DNA from: Lewinellaceae bacterium
Lineage (GTDB): Bacteria; Bacteroidota; Bacteroidia; Chitinophagales; Saprospiraceae
Direction of reading: 5' to 3'
DNA length: 64,000 nucleotides
Assembly (NCBI GenBank): GCA_020636405.1
Contig: JACJXW010000004.1
Span: 1,612,001 to 1,676,000, forward strand
Shown: one piece after another, positions 21,601 to 29,468 of the stretch
Layout: every line of letters starts with the position of its first letter
How positions within the stretch are numbered: position 1 is the stretch's first letter
The notes under the pieces: model-generated
What the model saw: the letters and a program-made list of their open reading frames with translations, nothing else
Database searches by the model: none
Told to the model about the DNA's origin: nothing
Made by a program: the position numbers and the translations under genes

Positions 21601-24217
21601 GCAAAGTGATATTGGGGTCATTGTCATTGCAATCCACATCGGCACAAATACCATCGCTGTCGTCGTCGCCGATACCGGTGCAGGCGGTCGGGGTGCCGAT
21701 GCAGTGGCAATCGGGATCCAGGATGTCGTCAATGGTGGTATTGTCTCCGTCATCGCATGGGTTGCCGGGTATGGTGATAGAGGCGTCGTTATCATTACAA
21801 TCTTCATTGGCACAGAATCCGTCGGCATCGGCATCGCCGATACCGGTACAGGCGGTCGGGGTACCTACGCAATTGCAATTGACGTCGATGGTGTCATTGA
21901 CGGTCGTGAGGTCGCCATCGTAGCAAGGGGCTCCAATATTTGCGGAATAGAGCGGGCAATCATAAACTGGAGGCGCCGGAAAATACTCAATACATAATTC
22001 CGGAGCATTAGCGGTGGATCCATCCCGGGCCTCTGCCGTCCGGGCTCCCGTACCTTCCAGGATAAAAACAGCTGCGCTGTTGGGCGTGTATCCGGGCCGG
22101 TCGATGATCTCCTGGATTATCCCGGATAAGTCGGATGTTTGCTGGGCAGGCCCAGCATCTCCTATGGCTGTCCAAAGAGGAGGCTGCCAGGTTGCTGTCG
22201 CGCTTGTACGCGGGCGCGTACTGATATCATTTGCATTGGAGGAGAAAGGCGCCGCATCATCACTGGCCTCTCCGGAGATAGTCAGCGTGCAGGGGTCGTC
22301 ATTGCGGGTTTCGTCGGCTGTAAACTGGATGTAGGCATCGGTGATCACAGAACCTTCGGGGATGCCGAGGTTCCTGAACCGCAGGCCAACGGTTTGGTGA
22401 TCGGAGTTGACTTCATCGACCAATTCGAGGTCGGTGCTTCTCAGGTCTACCTGGCCGGCACTGCGCTCCTCGGCATCGTCATCGTTGTTGCTGATCCGGT
22501 TGCAGGCTTGAAGGTTGCCAACCATGATCTCAAAAACGGAGGAATTGAAGGGGTTGCCGTTATTGTCCGTGGCCCTGGCTTTGAGGTAATAGCTGCCTTC
22601 TGCCGGAATCGCCCAGTCAACGGAGTAAGGGGCCATAGAGTCAATTCCGATGGAGTCGCCGTCAACGTAGAATGTGACGAATTCGACCGTTCCGTCGGTG
22701 TCAAAAGCCTCGGCTTCGATGGTTATGGTTTGAGGGGCACTGTAATGGCTGCCATTGGGAGGGGAGGTGATGGTTACAAACGGCGGATTCCCCAGTGGCG
22801 TAAACTTTTTTATGGTAAAATAATCGACTGTACTGCCATCGGTATTGAGGAATTTCAGATCGAGTTGTTTATCGGTGACCTCCAGAGAAAGGGAACCCAG
22901 CGTCAGTGCATTGTAATACATCACCGGGTGGTTCAAGGGTGCGCTGGAGATCTTGCCGGAAGAACCGGCAACAACATATACGGCCCCTTTTTCGGCATTG
23001 GGGCCGATCTCATCTTTGTTGTATGCACCATCGCTTCCAATGCGCCCGTTGCCGTTATCCATGATCATGGACGGCTGTAGGGTGGAAGAAATACCGTAGT
23101 GCCCGTGCAGGAAATAGGAACGCTCGTAAGAGTGGCTGTGGCCGGAGAGTACGAGGTCTACTCCGTAATTTTCAAGTATGGGCAATACATATTCCCGGAT
23201 CTCCGTCAATTGCATTTCATCATCCGAATCGTGATTCCCTTTTGAGTAGGGAGGGTGGTGGAACAATACCACGATCCACTCCTGTAAAGTAGCACTGAGG
23301 TCATTTTCCAACCAGATGAGCATAGGAGAACCCGGTTCTCTGCCGGAGTCGTGAGAATCGAGGGAAACGAAATGGATGTTGGCATAATCAAAAGAATAAT
23401 AGGCCTCCGTTCCCGACGGTAAGCCGCCGGACTCTGCATTGCGCGGAAAGGTGAAGATATCGTAGTAAGGGCCGGTTTGAGAGTCGGAGTCAGAGGCGCC
23501 AAATTCATGGTTTCCGGGGGCCGACCACAGTACGGAGTGAATGAGCTGATCCTCGTACATGTTCTCAAAAAGAGCGTCCTGGTACTCTGTATCTTTACCA
23601 TCATCATAGGCGTTGTCGCCCAGTAGAAGTATAAGGTCGGGGGCAGTATTGCCGGCGTAGTTGTAGTAGCCGTCCCGAACAGCCCGGGCATTGTCATCCT
23701 GGGTTCCACAATCACCAAGGACCCAGGCTTTCACGGGTTGAATGGTGCCGGGCACCGGCGAGGTCTTGAAAAAGTGCTCCGGGGTTTCCCCGGCCAGGAC
23801 GCCGCCGCTGTGGCCAATGGCATAGTAGTAACGCGTATTGGGGTTAAGCTCAAAGATGGTAACTTCATGTTCCGTTCGGGTGCCGTCTACGGAGGCGAGC
23901 AGGTTGAGGTTAGCCAGGTCGGTCCCGTACCATACCTTGCTGTCCGTGTATACATCCGTTCGCCACCGGACCGTCATGCGGTTAGGTGCGCCCATCTGAA
24001 GATAAGGGCCCCTGATCACCAGGGGTATGGACGCCTCCGGCGATGGAAAGGAGGGTAACGACTCCCGTTCGATGCGGGGGTGAAGGTTGCCTTGTACCCA
24101 ATTGCTGTAAAACGGGATCCAGCAGAACAGGATCATGGACAATACCCCATGCCTCCGGGGTATTCTAGATAGGACTCCCCGGCGAAGTATTGCTTCGATT
24201 CTTCTTATGTTGCGCAT
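12671..24217 (-). CDS. Giant T9SS-secreted purple acid phosphatase with MopE-like repeat stalk
   Basis: 3848 residues, the largest protein here. An Arg-rich n-region and hydrophobic core (about 27-42) form the signal. RGPYLQMG starts the fibronectin-like PAP N-domain (about 67-155). The metallophosphatase domain (about 163-460) keeps all PAP metal-ligand motifs: GDCG (Asp169), GDNAY (Asp201, Tyr204), GNHE (Asn236, His237), LFHH (His320) and GHSHSYER (His360, His362). A PF17957-like Ig domain (about 477-575) follows. Six DNRLRE-like modules (DNA about 21970-22500, 20630-21170, 18780-19330, 16250-16790, 15400-15950, 13040-13570) alternate with 33 MopE-like repeats grouped 4, 7, 11, 1 and 10. 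It ends in a T9SS sorting domain (HPNPADDQ ... KFVIMKN). Expected role: secreted phosphomonoesterase on a long disulfide-bonded, metal-binding stalk. Confidence 0.93.
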   Translation of the reverse strand: MRNIRRIEAILRRGVLSRIPRRHGVLSMILFCWIPFYSNWVQGNLHPRIERESLPSFPSPEASIPLVIRGPYLQMGAPNRMTVRWRTDVYTDSKVWYGTDLANLNLLASVDGTRTEHEVTIFELNPNTRYYYAIGHSGGVLAGETPEHFFKTSPVPGTIQPVKAWVLGDCGTQDDNARAVRDGYYNYAGNTAPDLILLLGDNAYDDGKDTEYQDALFENMYEDQLIHSVLWSAPGNHEFGASDSDSQTGPYYDIFTFPRNAESGGLPSGTEAYYSFDYANIHFVSLDSHDSGREPGSPMLIWLENDLSATLQEWIVVLFHHPPYSKGNHDSDDEMQLTEIREYVLPILENYGVDLVLSGHSHSYERSYFLHGHYGISSTLQPSMIMDNGNGRIGSDGAYNKDEIGPNAEKGAVYVVAGSSGKISSAPLNHPVMYYNALTLGSLSLEVTDKQLDLKFLNTDGSTVDYFTIKKFTPLGNPPFVTITSPPNGSHYSAPQTITIEAEAFDTDGTVEFVTFYVDGDSIGIDSMAPYSVDWAIPAEGSYYLKARATDNNGNPFNSSVFEIMVGNLQACNRISNNDDDAEERSAGQVDLRSTDLELVDEVNSDHQTVGLRFRNLGIPEGSVITDAYIQFTADETRNDDPCTLTISGEASDDAAPFSSNANDISTRPRTSATATWQPPLWTAIGDAGPAQQTSDLSGIIQEIIDRPGYTPNSAAVFILEGTGARTAEARDGSTANAPELCIEYFPAPPVYDCPLYSANIGAPCYDGDLTTVNDTIDVNCNCVGTPTACTGIGDADADGFCANEDCNDNDASITIPGNPCDDGDNTTIDDILDPDCHCIGTPTACTGIGDDDSDGICADVDCNDNDPNITLPGMPCNDGDNTTINDILNADCQCVGTPTACTGIGDNDGDGVCADVDCNDNDPGNTSQAGDACDDNDNTTINDTFDANCNCTGTPTACTGIGDNDGDGICADVDCDDNNPNITYQPGDLCDDGDANTIGDRIGQDCICRGVPIQNSTCTKIIAGSDDAEESTSGSVNVASSDLELVNDPDKQTVGLRFRGLNIPQGSNILSAHIQFMADEVNNENPCNLSIFGQASGNAPTFNNSSYDISGRPRTNTIVNWNPPVWNTVGAAGPDQLTPDISSVIKEITNRSDYTSASSIVIIIEGVGRRVAESFNGNSSHAPELCVTYEILIPDCPALLANINDPCDDGDNTTINDVIDANCNCVGAPTACTGIGDNDGDGICTDVDCDDNDPNNTAQAGDTCNDGDPTTINDTIDANCNCVGAPTACTGIGDNDGDGVCADVDCDDNDPNNTAQVGDACNDGDNTTFNDVIDANCNCTGTPTACTGFGDNDGDGICTDVDCDDNDPNNTTQVGDACNDGDNTTINDIIDADCNCTGTPTACTGFGDNDGDGICTNVDCDDNDPNNTTQIGDACNDGDNTTINDLIDANCNCTGTPTACTGIGDNDGDGICADVDCDDNDPNNTAQVGDACNDGDNTTFNDVLDADCNCIGIPTPCTGIGDNDNDGICADVDCDDNDPNNTTQVGDACDDGDNTTLNDVIDTNCNCTGTPTACTGIGDNDGDGVCADVDCDDNDPNNTSQPGDACDDGNPNTFGEYLQLDCTCGGGASPVATCAAVSTGNDDAEELSSGAMDINSSDIELTEDPSQGQQTVGLRFSGLNIPQGATITSAYIQFTVDETRNIDPCDLLIYGHASDDAPAFTSDNFNITNREHTDNTITWQPEAWTSVGAAGNAQQTPGISAIIQEVVDRSGYSASSSIVIIIAGTGRRTAESFEGAPNGAPELCVEYFIPLPDCPILQANVGDPCDDGDNTTLNDSIDADCNCTGTPTTCTGIGDNDGDGICADLDCDDNDPNNTTQVGDACNDGDNTTLNDVLDANCICTGTPTACTGIGDNDGDGICADVDCDDNDPNVTTQPGDACNDGDNTTLNDMLDANCNCTGTPSACTGIGDNDGDGICADVDCDDNDPNNTAQVGDACNDGDNTTLNDMLDANCNCTGTATACTGIGDNDGDGVCADVDCDDNDPNVTTQPGDACNDGDNTTLNDMLDANCNCTGTPTACTGIGDNDGDGICADVDCDDNDPNNTAQVGDACDDGDNTTLNDKLDANCNCTGTPSACTGIGDNDGDGICADVDCDDNDPNVTTQPGDACNDGDNTTLNDVIDANCNCTGTPTNCTGIGDNDGDGICADVDCDDNDPNVTTQPGNACDDGDNTTLNDVLDANCNCIGTPTDCTGIGDNDGDGICADVDCDDNDPNITTQPGNACDDGDNTTVNDVLDADCNCTGTPTACTGIGDNDGDGICADVDCDDNDPNNTAQVGDACDDGDNTTLNDVLDANCNCTGTSTACTGIGDNDGDGICADVDCDDNDPNNTAQVGDACDDGDNTTLNDVLDADCNCTGTPTACTGIGDNDGDGICADVDCDDNDPNITTQPGNACDDGDPNTFGEQILSDCSCGGGSAAAMACVRIASSTDDAEELASGSMDITSSDLEMVEDPSQGIQVVGLRFNGLNIPQGASITAAYIQFTVDETRNGNPCDLNIYGQASDDAATFSNGNSDITSRPRTNSFVNWLPDDWASIGSAGPAQRTPDLSSVIQEIVNRSQYTANSSIAIIIDGTGRRTAESFDTAPGDAPELCVEYVITPPTYDCPSLQANIGDACDDGDNTTLNDVIDSDCNCTGVPSTCTGIGDADGDGICADVDCDDNDPDITHQPGDTCDDGDPNTINESIQQDCSCGGGIPITSICSRINAGSDDAEEATSGSTDLSSSDIELIDDPGQGSQTIGLRFTGLNIPQGAIISQAHIQFTADETRNVNPCNLNIYGQASDNAVTFNSGDHNISSRPKTGAVVSWTPEDWTSVGDAGPAQQTPDISSVLQEIVNRNGYSPGNAIAVIIDGVGARTAESFDGAPTLAAELCVQFYTPPAFDCPNLNANIGDMCNDGDNTTLNDTIDANCNCAGTPTACTGIGDNDGDGICADVDCDDNDPSLTTQPGNACDDGDNTTLNDSIDANCNCTGAPTACTGIGDNDGDGICADVDCNDNDPSVTTQPGDACDDGDNTTLNDSIDANCNCAGTPTACTGIGDNDGDGICADVDCNDNDPSVTTQPGNACDDGDNTTLNDVIDANCNCTGTPTACTGIGDNDGDGICADVDCNDNDPSLTTQPGDACDDRDNTTLNDVIDANCNCAGAPTACTGIGDNDGDGICADVDCNDNDPSLTTQPGDACNDGDPTTINDTIDANCDCAGTPTACTGIGDNDGDGICADVDCNDNDPSLTTQPGDACNDGDPTTINDVIDANCNCTGTPTACTGIGDNDGDGICADVDCNDNDPSLTTQPGDACDDRDNTTLNDVIDANCNCAGAPTACTGIGDNDGDGICADVDCNDNDPSVTTQPGDACNDGDPTTINDTIDANCDCAGTPTACTGIGDNDGDGICADVDCNDNDPSLTTQPGDACNDGDPTTINDVIDANCNCTGTPTACTGIGDNDGDGICADVDCNDNDPSLTSEAGDTCDDGDPNTIGETIQADCSCGGGISLVTACSRVSNGNDDAEEQLFGTMDVTSSDLELINDVNAGFQIVGLRFSGLGIPRGATILDARIHFTTDETRNENPCFLTIYGQNSDDAEAFSSSLNDISNRPRANAIATWAPQDWTVVGSAGPAQRTPDISAILQEIIDRPGYDQNSSIAIIIEGGGRRTAEAFEGSPADAPELCVQYFPVTAASNLASPAGPSGDEPESLLVPANTLSGGTLPEAMEILSPLSIHPNPADDQLTLSFTSAVDGYSQIQARSLNGRVVLKTSQRIQKGVNTLRLDGLSLPDGMYFLQLSIGASVRAAKFVIMKN
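13570..15390 (-). repeat. MopE-like array, ten 171-bp units with 513-bp higher-order repeat
   Basis: Ten units with 171-bp period. Three consecutive units (about 13748-14260) are repeated almost base for base at about 14261-14773 (offset 513 = 3 x 171), including the otherwise rare CDDRDNTT variant. One sampled difference is gacgctgggg against gaggctgggg. This shows block duplication of three units at once. Boundaries are approximate. Confidence 0.9.
16800..18770 (-). repeat. MopE-like array, eleven 171-bp units
   Basis: Eleven units. Two subtypes, NNTAQVGD and NVTTQPGD, alternate through part of the array, suggesting expansion in two-unit (342-bp) steps. Boundaries are approximate. Confidence 0.85.
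19340..20630 (-). repeat. MopE-like array, seven 171-bp units
   Basis: Seven units, most ending in the NNT(A/T)QVGDAC variant. Flanked by two DNRLRE-like modules. Boundaries are approximate. Confidence 0.85.
21180..21970 (-). repeat. MopE-like array, four divergent units
   Basis: Four units nearest the phosphatase head. They are the most diverged of the gene (DADADGFCANEDC, DDDSDGICADVDC), unlike the homogenised arrays nearer the C-terminus. Confidence 0.8.
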
Positions 24218-24661
24218 TGCACCCTTCTTTTGAGTAAACGGGGGGATGTACCGTTATACTGGGAATTCGGCCATTTGTTGCCTTTGGGAGCGTTTTTTTC
24301 AGTGGATTAGACAGCAGAGACGGAGTAGTTGGCATGTAATCAAATTGTTAGAAATACAGCTCTTCAGAGCTTGAATCCAGGGGCTGCCCCTGAGGGGCAA
24401 AACATCAGACAGATTATGCGGCACTTTTGATACGGAGAAAGGTGTGATTTTTGATGTTTGATTTGCGATGTGCGATTTTTGATTGGGCTCTTTGGGAGCA
24501 GCCCTTTCGCCCGCCCTACATCGAAAATCGAACGTCACAAATCAAACATCCAAAATCAGAAGTGCTGCCGTTTTTACCCCACATTCTGCACCCCCGGCCC
24601 CCGCCTCCGTCGGCCGCCATTTAGCTCCTGATTCGTGTTGCTCCTGTTTTACCCTTGATTA
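24218..24661. other. Intergenic spacer between giant genes
   Basis: 444 bp. It holds the inverted repeat at 24446-24557, a small palindrome AGCTCTTCAGAGCT near 24359 and a GC-rich CAGGGGCTGCCCCTGAGGGGC hairpin at about 24379. I see no separate terminator directly after the stop at 24662. The inverted repeat may fill that role. Confidence 0.45.
24446..24557. repeat. Imperfect inverted repeat of AT-rich words
   Basis: The left arm (24446-24484, GATTTTTGATGTTTGATTTG...) and the right arm (about 24520-24557, reverse complement GATTTTGGATGTTTGATTTG...) agree at roughly 80% of positions and could fold into a hairpin of about 110 bases. The same words occur singly at 4546-4582. Confidence 0.6.
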
Positions 24662-27600
24662 TCAATGGCTTTGGATCACAAACTTTGCCGGCATCGTGGC
24701 GCCATCCATAAAGAGCTGCAGGAAATAAATGCCGTCTGGAAACGGTAAATCATTCCAGATGACAGTATTTTCTCCCAGCCGTACTTCATACTTGTCCAGG
24801 AGTACGATCTGGCCGCTCAGGCTTCGCACCTGGAGCCGGGCAGTACCCTCCGACAAGCTGTTGAATTGGACCAGTAGCTGCCCGCTTGTGGGGTTGGGGT
24901 GAACGCTGAGTGGCCCAATGCTGGTTCCAGGCCCTTCTGCTGCATCGGATTCAACGGCAACGCCGTTGGGGGTATTGCCCTGCCTGAGTTGAGCAGGGGC
25001 CAGGTATTCCACGCAAAGTTGCGGGGCCTGAGTGGGAGCGCCGTCATAAGCTTCGGCCGTCCGCCGGCCTGTACCGTCCATGATGATCACGATCGGGCTG
25101 GCGGTGGTAAAACCGCTCCGGTTGACGATCTCCTGGATGACCGGAGCAATATTCGGCGTTCGCTGTGCAGCTTCGGCCTGCCCGACAACTAGCCAGGATG
25201 GCGGCGACCAGGTGACGTTGGCAGTAGTCCGGGGCCGGCTGGTGATGTTGGCGCTGGTGGCAGCAAAGGTTGCAGGGTTATCGGCCGCCTGTCCGAAAAT
25301 TTGGATGGTGCAGGGGTTGTCGTTCACGTTCTCATCGACAGTGAATTGAATGTAGGCGTTGGTAATGACGGCCCCTTGAGGGAGGTTGAGTCCGTTGAAC
25401 CGCATCCCGATGGTTTGGTTCCCCAGGTTGGGGTCGGTGGTCAGTTCCAGGTCACTGCTGCTGAGGTCGGTAGGGCCGCCTTGTTGTTCCGCATCGTCGC
25501 TGCTGGTGTTCACCCTGGAACAGCTGAGCGCAGGCGTAGAGTTGCCGCCACCGCAGGTGCAGTCCGCCTGTATGGTTTCCCCAACCGTGTTGGGGTTGCC
25601 GTCGTTGCAGGGGTCTCCCGGCTTGGTGGTAATACTGGGGTTGTTGTCGTTGCAGTCCACATCGGCACAGATGCCATCGCCGTCCATATCTCCAATGCCT
25701 GGGCAGGAGTTGAGGGTGCCCGTGCAGTTACAGTTGGCGTCGTAGGCATCATTGACCGTCGCCGGATTGCCATCGTCACAGGCCGTGCCGGGTTGATGGG
25801 TAATGCCCGGGTTGTTGTCGTTACAATCGACGTTAGCGCAGACGCCGTCGCCATCGGCGTCGCCAATGCCGGTACAGGCGGTCGGCGTACCGGCGCAGTT
25901 GCAGTTGGCCGTCACTACGTCATTGACGGTGGTGTTGTCGCCATCGTTGCAGGGCGTTCCGATATTGGCCGACAGCGCCGGGCAGTCGTAAGCGGGGGGA
26001 GTGGCGAGGTATTCTACACACAATCGGGGCGCTCCGGCAGGGGCGTCGGCAGCCTCCGCCGTTCTCCGCCCGGTTCCTTCGATAATAAGGGCGATGGAAC
26101 TACCGGAAGTGTAACCGCTTCGGTTGACGATTTCCTGTATGACCGATGCAATGTCGGGCGTGCGCTGTGCCGGGCCTGCCTGCCCAACCACCAGCCACTG
26201 CGGAGGAGACCAGTTCACTGAGCTGGCCGTCCGCGGGCGGCTGCTGACATTGAACCCGGTTCCTGTAAATGTAGGTGCATTATCGCTGGCATGGCCGGTA
26301 ATAGACAGGTCGCAGGGGTCGCTGTTGAGGGTTTCGTCAACCGTGAATTGTATATAGGCATTGGTAATGAAAGCGCCCTGGGGAATATTGAACCCGTTGA
26401 ACCGCATTCCTACCGATTGGCTGAAATTATCCGTTGCCAGCTCCAGGTCACTGCTGTTTAAGCTGACCGCTCCGGACGAGCGCCGTTCTTCTGCATCGTC
26501 GCTGCTGGCTGCTACAGTTGCGCAACTGCTCACGGGAACAGGCGCCCCGCCGCCACAGCTGCAATCGGATTGTATGGTTTCCCCAATGGTATTGGGATTG
26601 CCATCATTGCAGGCGACTCCGGGATGATTGGTATTGTTGGGGTTATTGTCATCACAATCCACATCGGCGCAGATCCCGTCTCCATCGGCATCGCCAATTC
26701 CGGTGCATGCCGTAGGCAAACCGGCGCAATTGCAGTTGGCGTCGTAGATGTCGTCGAAAGTGGTGTTGTCGCCATCGTCACAGGGGTCGCCGGCCACCGA
26801 AGTAATGTTCGGGTCGTTGTCGTCACAATCTTCATTGGCGCAGACGCCGTCTCCATCGGCATCGCCGGAGGCCAGGCAATCGTTGAAGGTTCCGGCACAG
26901 TTGCAGTTGGCGTCGATGACATCGTTGATGGTAGCCGGGTTGTTGTCGTCACAGGGCGCGCCGATATACCGGGTGATGCCGGGGTCGTCGTCGTCGCAGT
27001 CCACATCGGCACAAATCCCGTCGCCGTCGTCATCACCGATGCCGTTGCAGGCGGTGGGGATACCGGTACAGTTGCAGTCGGCGTCGATCATATCATTGGT
27101 AGTCGTGTTGTCTCCATCATTGCAGGGGTCGCCGATATCGGCGCCCAGGGCAGGGCAATCGGGGAAGGAAAAAGAATATTGAATACAAAGCTCGGGAGCC
27201 TTTAGGGCGGCGCCTTCAAAGGACTCTGCTGTCCGTCGTCCAATACCTTCGATAATGAGGGCAATGGAACTGTTGATGGTATAACCAGGCCGGTCGATGA
27301 TCTCCTGGATGATGCTGGACAGGTCAATGGTCCGTTGGGCAAGGCCCGCTCCGCCGACAGTCAGCCAGTCAGCAGGTTGCCAGGATGCAGTGGCGCTGGT
27401 CCGCGGCCGGCTGCTGACGTTCCATTTGGCGCTGGTAAAAGTTGCCGCATTATCGGCATCCTGCCCGTAAATGGTAAGCGCGCAGGGGTTCTCATTCAGG
27501 GCCTCATCGGTGGTGAACTGCAGGCGAGCCTCCCGGATAAGTACGCCGGGAGGAATATTCAGCCCGTTGAAGCGCAGGCCAACCACCTGATTGCCCAGGC

Positions 27601-29281
27601 CGGGGTCATTGACCAGCTCAAGGTCGCCGCTGGTAAGGCTGACACTGCCGGAAGGGCGCTCCTCGGCATCGTCGCTGCCGGTACTCACCCTCGAACAGGT
27701 GCTCACCGGGCCGAGGGTAACCCGAACGACGGCAGATTGCGTGGTGTTGTTGGCATTGTCTCTGGCGACGGCATAAATGTTGTACTCATTCTCTTCGGGA
27801 ATAAAGTAGTTGATGGAATAAGGCGCCTGGTTATCGTAACCGATTGGAACGTTGTTGACAAAAAATTCCACCCGGCTGATGGAACCATCGCTATCCGAAG
27901 CATTGGCGTTGATGGTGATGGTTTGCGGGGAGGTATAATTCGTTCCATTGGCCGGAGCCGTAACAGAAACAGTAGGAGGGGAGCCCACCAACCCTTGCTT
28001 GATGATCGTAAAGTAATCCTGTACGTTGCCATTCTCGCGGATGAACTTCAGGTCCATCTGATTGCCGGTAACTTCAATGAGCATGGAGCCCAATTCTGGG
28101 ATAGAAGAGAACATCACCGGATGGGTGACATCAATATTCCCTTTTTTACCGGCGGAACCGGTGACGATGTACACCGTTCCTTTGGAAGAAGGGCCCGTGC
28201 CGGCGGTCTTGGTATATGCTCCGTTCCCGTTCAGCCGGCCGTCGCCCAGGTTCAATCCCATGGTAGCGGGATCCCAGGTAGAAGAAAGGCCATAGTGACC
28301 GTTGATGAGGAAGGAACGCTGGTAGTTGTGCACATGCCCGACCAGGACGAGGTCTACGCCGTGGGCCTCCAGCACCGGCAGGAAGTTTTGCCGGACCTGG
28401 GTTTGCTGTGTCGACAGGTCCGAGCCATTAGTGGAATAAGGTGGGTGGTGAAAATAGGCCACTTTCCAGTGCATGGTGGTATTGGCCAGGTCGTTGGCCA
28501 GCCAGGTGAGCATCGGGGAGCCCGGAGAGCGGTCCGTATCGTCCGAATCCAGGACTACAAAGTGTATATTGCCGTAATCATAGGAATAGTAGGCTTCTGT
28601 TCCTGAGGGAGTTCCACCGGCCTCCCCGTTAGTGGGCAGGGTGAAAATGTCATAATAGGGGCCCGATTGAGTAGGGCTATCGGCCGTTATGGTCTCGTGG
28701 TTGCCGATGGCCGGCCACAAGACCGTATTGATGAGCTTGGCTTCATACATATTTTCGAAAAGGGCGGTCTGGAACTCCTCATCGGTGCCTGATTCGTAGG
28801 CATTATCTCCCAGCAGGAGCATGAGGTCAATACGCGAAGCGCCAATGTAATTGTAAAAGGCATCTCTTACGGCTCTTTGGTTCTGGTTGCTGGTGCCGCA
28901 GTCTCCCAACACCCAGGCCCTGACGGTTTGGGTAGCGCCCGGGTTGGGGGAAGTCCGGAAGTAATGATTGCTGCTAGGCAGGGTCAATTGGCCGGATGAA
29001 TTCCCAACGGCGTAAAAGAAAGTGGTATTGGCGGGCAGCCCACTAATGGTTACCTGATGGTCAGTCCTGGTTCCGTTGACGGTATTGGTGTAGGGGAGGC
29101 TGGACGGGCTCGACCCGTACCACAACCGGGTGGAGGTCGGGACGTCAGTCCGCCATTTTATCGTCATGCCGGAAGGAGTGCCGGACTGGAGATAGGGCCC
29201 CCGTATGATGGTTTGGGCCGATGATCCGGTCACTAATAATAACACGAAGAGAATGGTAACTGCGTAAGCGTTTCGTTTCAT
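24662..29281 (-). CDS. T9SS-secreted purple acid phosphatase with MopE-like repeats
   Basis: 1539 residues, the shortest member. A clear signal peptide (MKRNAYAVTILFVLLLVTGSSAQ) is followed by RGPYLQSG and the PAP N-domain. The phosphatase keeps GDCG (Asp127), GDNAY (Asp159), GNHE (about 194-196), FHHPPYS and GHVHNYQR. An Ig-like domain (DNA about 27715-27990), three DNRLRE-like modules (about 27170-27710, 26000-26530, 25000-25530) and five MopE-like repeats (3 + 2) follow, then a T9SS sorting domain (HPNPTSGQ ... KFVIQSH). Its repeats are few and diverged, so it may approximate the ancestral, unexpanded architecture. The role is inferred from PAPs in general: hydrolysis of phosphate monoesters outside the cell. 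Confidence 0.93.
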   Translation of the reverse strand: MKRNAYAVTILFVLLLVTGSSAQTIIRGPYLQSGTPSGMTIKWRTDVPTSTRLWYGSSPSSLPYTNTVNGTRTDHQVTISGLPANTTFFYAVGNSSGQLTLPSSNHYFRTSPNPGATQTVRAWVLGDCGTSNQNQRAVRDAFYNYIGASRIDLMLLLGDNAYESGTDEEFQTALFENMYEAKLINTVLWPAIGNHETITADSPTQSGPYYDIFTLPTNGEAGGTPSGTEAYYSYDYGNIHFVVLDSDDTDRSPGSPMLTWLANDLANTTMHWKVAYFHHPPYSTNGSDLSTQQTQVRQNFLPVLEAHGVDLVLVGHVHNYQRSFLINGHYGLSSTWDPATMGLNLGDGRLNGNGAYTKTAGTGPSSKGTVYIVTGSAGKKGNIDVTHPVMFSSIPELGSMLIEVTGNQMDLKFIRENGNVQDYFTIIKQGLVGSPPTVSVTAPANGTNYTSPQTITINANASDSDGSISRVEFFVNNVPIGYDNQAPYSINYFIPEENEYNIYAVARDNANNTTQSAVVRVTLGPVSTCSRVSTGSDDAEERPSGSVSLTSGDLELVNDPGLGNQVVGLRFNGLNIPPGVLIREARLQFTTDEALNENPCALTIYGQDADNAATFTSAKWNVSSRPRTSATASWQPADWLTVGGAGLAQRTIDLSSIIQEIIDRPGYTINSSIALIIEGIGRRTAESFEGAALKAPELCIQYSFSFPDCPALGADIGDPCNDGDNTTTNDMIDADCNCTGIPTACNGIGDDDGDGICADVDCDDDDPGITRYIGAPCDDNNPATINDVIDANCNCAGTFNDCLASGDADGDGVCANEDCDDNDPNITSVAGDPCDDGDNTTFDDIYDANCNCAGLPTACTGIGDADGDGICADVDCDDNNPNNTNHPGVACNDGNPNTIGETIQSDCSCGGGAPVPVSSCATVAASSDDAEERRSSGAVSLNSSDLELATDNFSQSVGMRFNGFNIPQGAFITNAYIQFTVDETLNSDPCDLSITGHASDNAPTFTGTGFNVSSRPRTASSVNWSPPQWLVVGQAGPAQRTPDIASVIQEIVNRSGYTSGSSIALIIEGTGRRTAEAADAPAGAPRLCVEYLATPPAYDCPALSANIGTPCNDGDNTTVNDVVTANCNCAGTPTACTGIGDADGDGVCANVDCNDNNPGITHQPGTACDDGNPATVNDAYDANCNCTGTLNSCPGIGDMDGDGICADVDCNDNNPSITTKPGDPCNDGNPNTVGETIQADCTCGGGNSTPALSCSRVNTSSDDAEQQGGPTDLSSSDLELTTDPNLGNQTIGMRFNGLNLPQGAVITNAYIQFTVDENVNDNPCTIQIFGQAADNPATFAATSANITSRPRTTANVTWSPPSWLVVGQAEAAQRTPNIAPVIQEIVNRSGFTTASPIVIIMDGTGRRTAEAYDGAPTQAPQLCVEYLAPAQLRQGNTPNGVAVESDAAEGPGTSIGPLSVHPNPTSGQLLVQFNSLSEGTARLQVRSLSGQIVLLDKYEVRLGENTVIWNDLPFPDGIYFLQLFMDGATMPAKFVIQSH

Positions 29282-29430
29282 AGGGCCGTCTTTCGGTGAT
29301 TATAATTTGTTGAAAAACAAAAATCCCTCAGTCAGATACGTCTGCAGGATTAAGTAATGGACGCCCCTGTCGCGATGAGGCCACGGCCCAGGAAATTAGG
29401 AAGGGATTAGAATGTGATAGGGGAGGGAGA

Positions 29431-29466
29431 TACCGGGCAGGAGCTAGGTTTGGCTCCTGCCCGGTA
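29431..29466 (-). terminator. Terminator of the broken beta-helix gene
   Basis: A perfect 14-bp stem, TACCGGGCAGGAGC (29431-29444) with GCTCCTGCCCGGTA (29453-29466), begins 2 bases from the stop codon at 29469. Confidence 0.8.
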
Positions 29467-29468
29467 TA

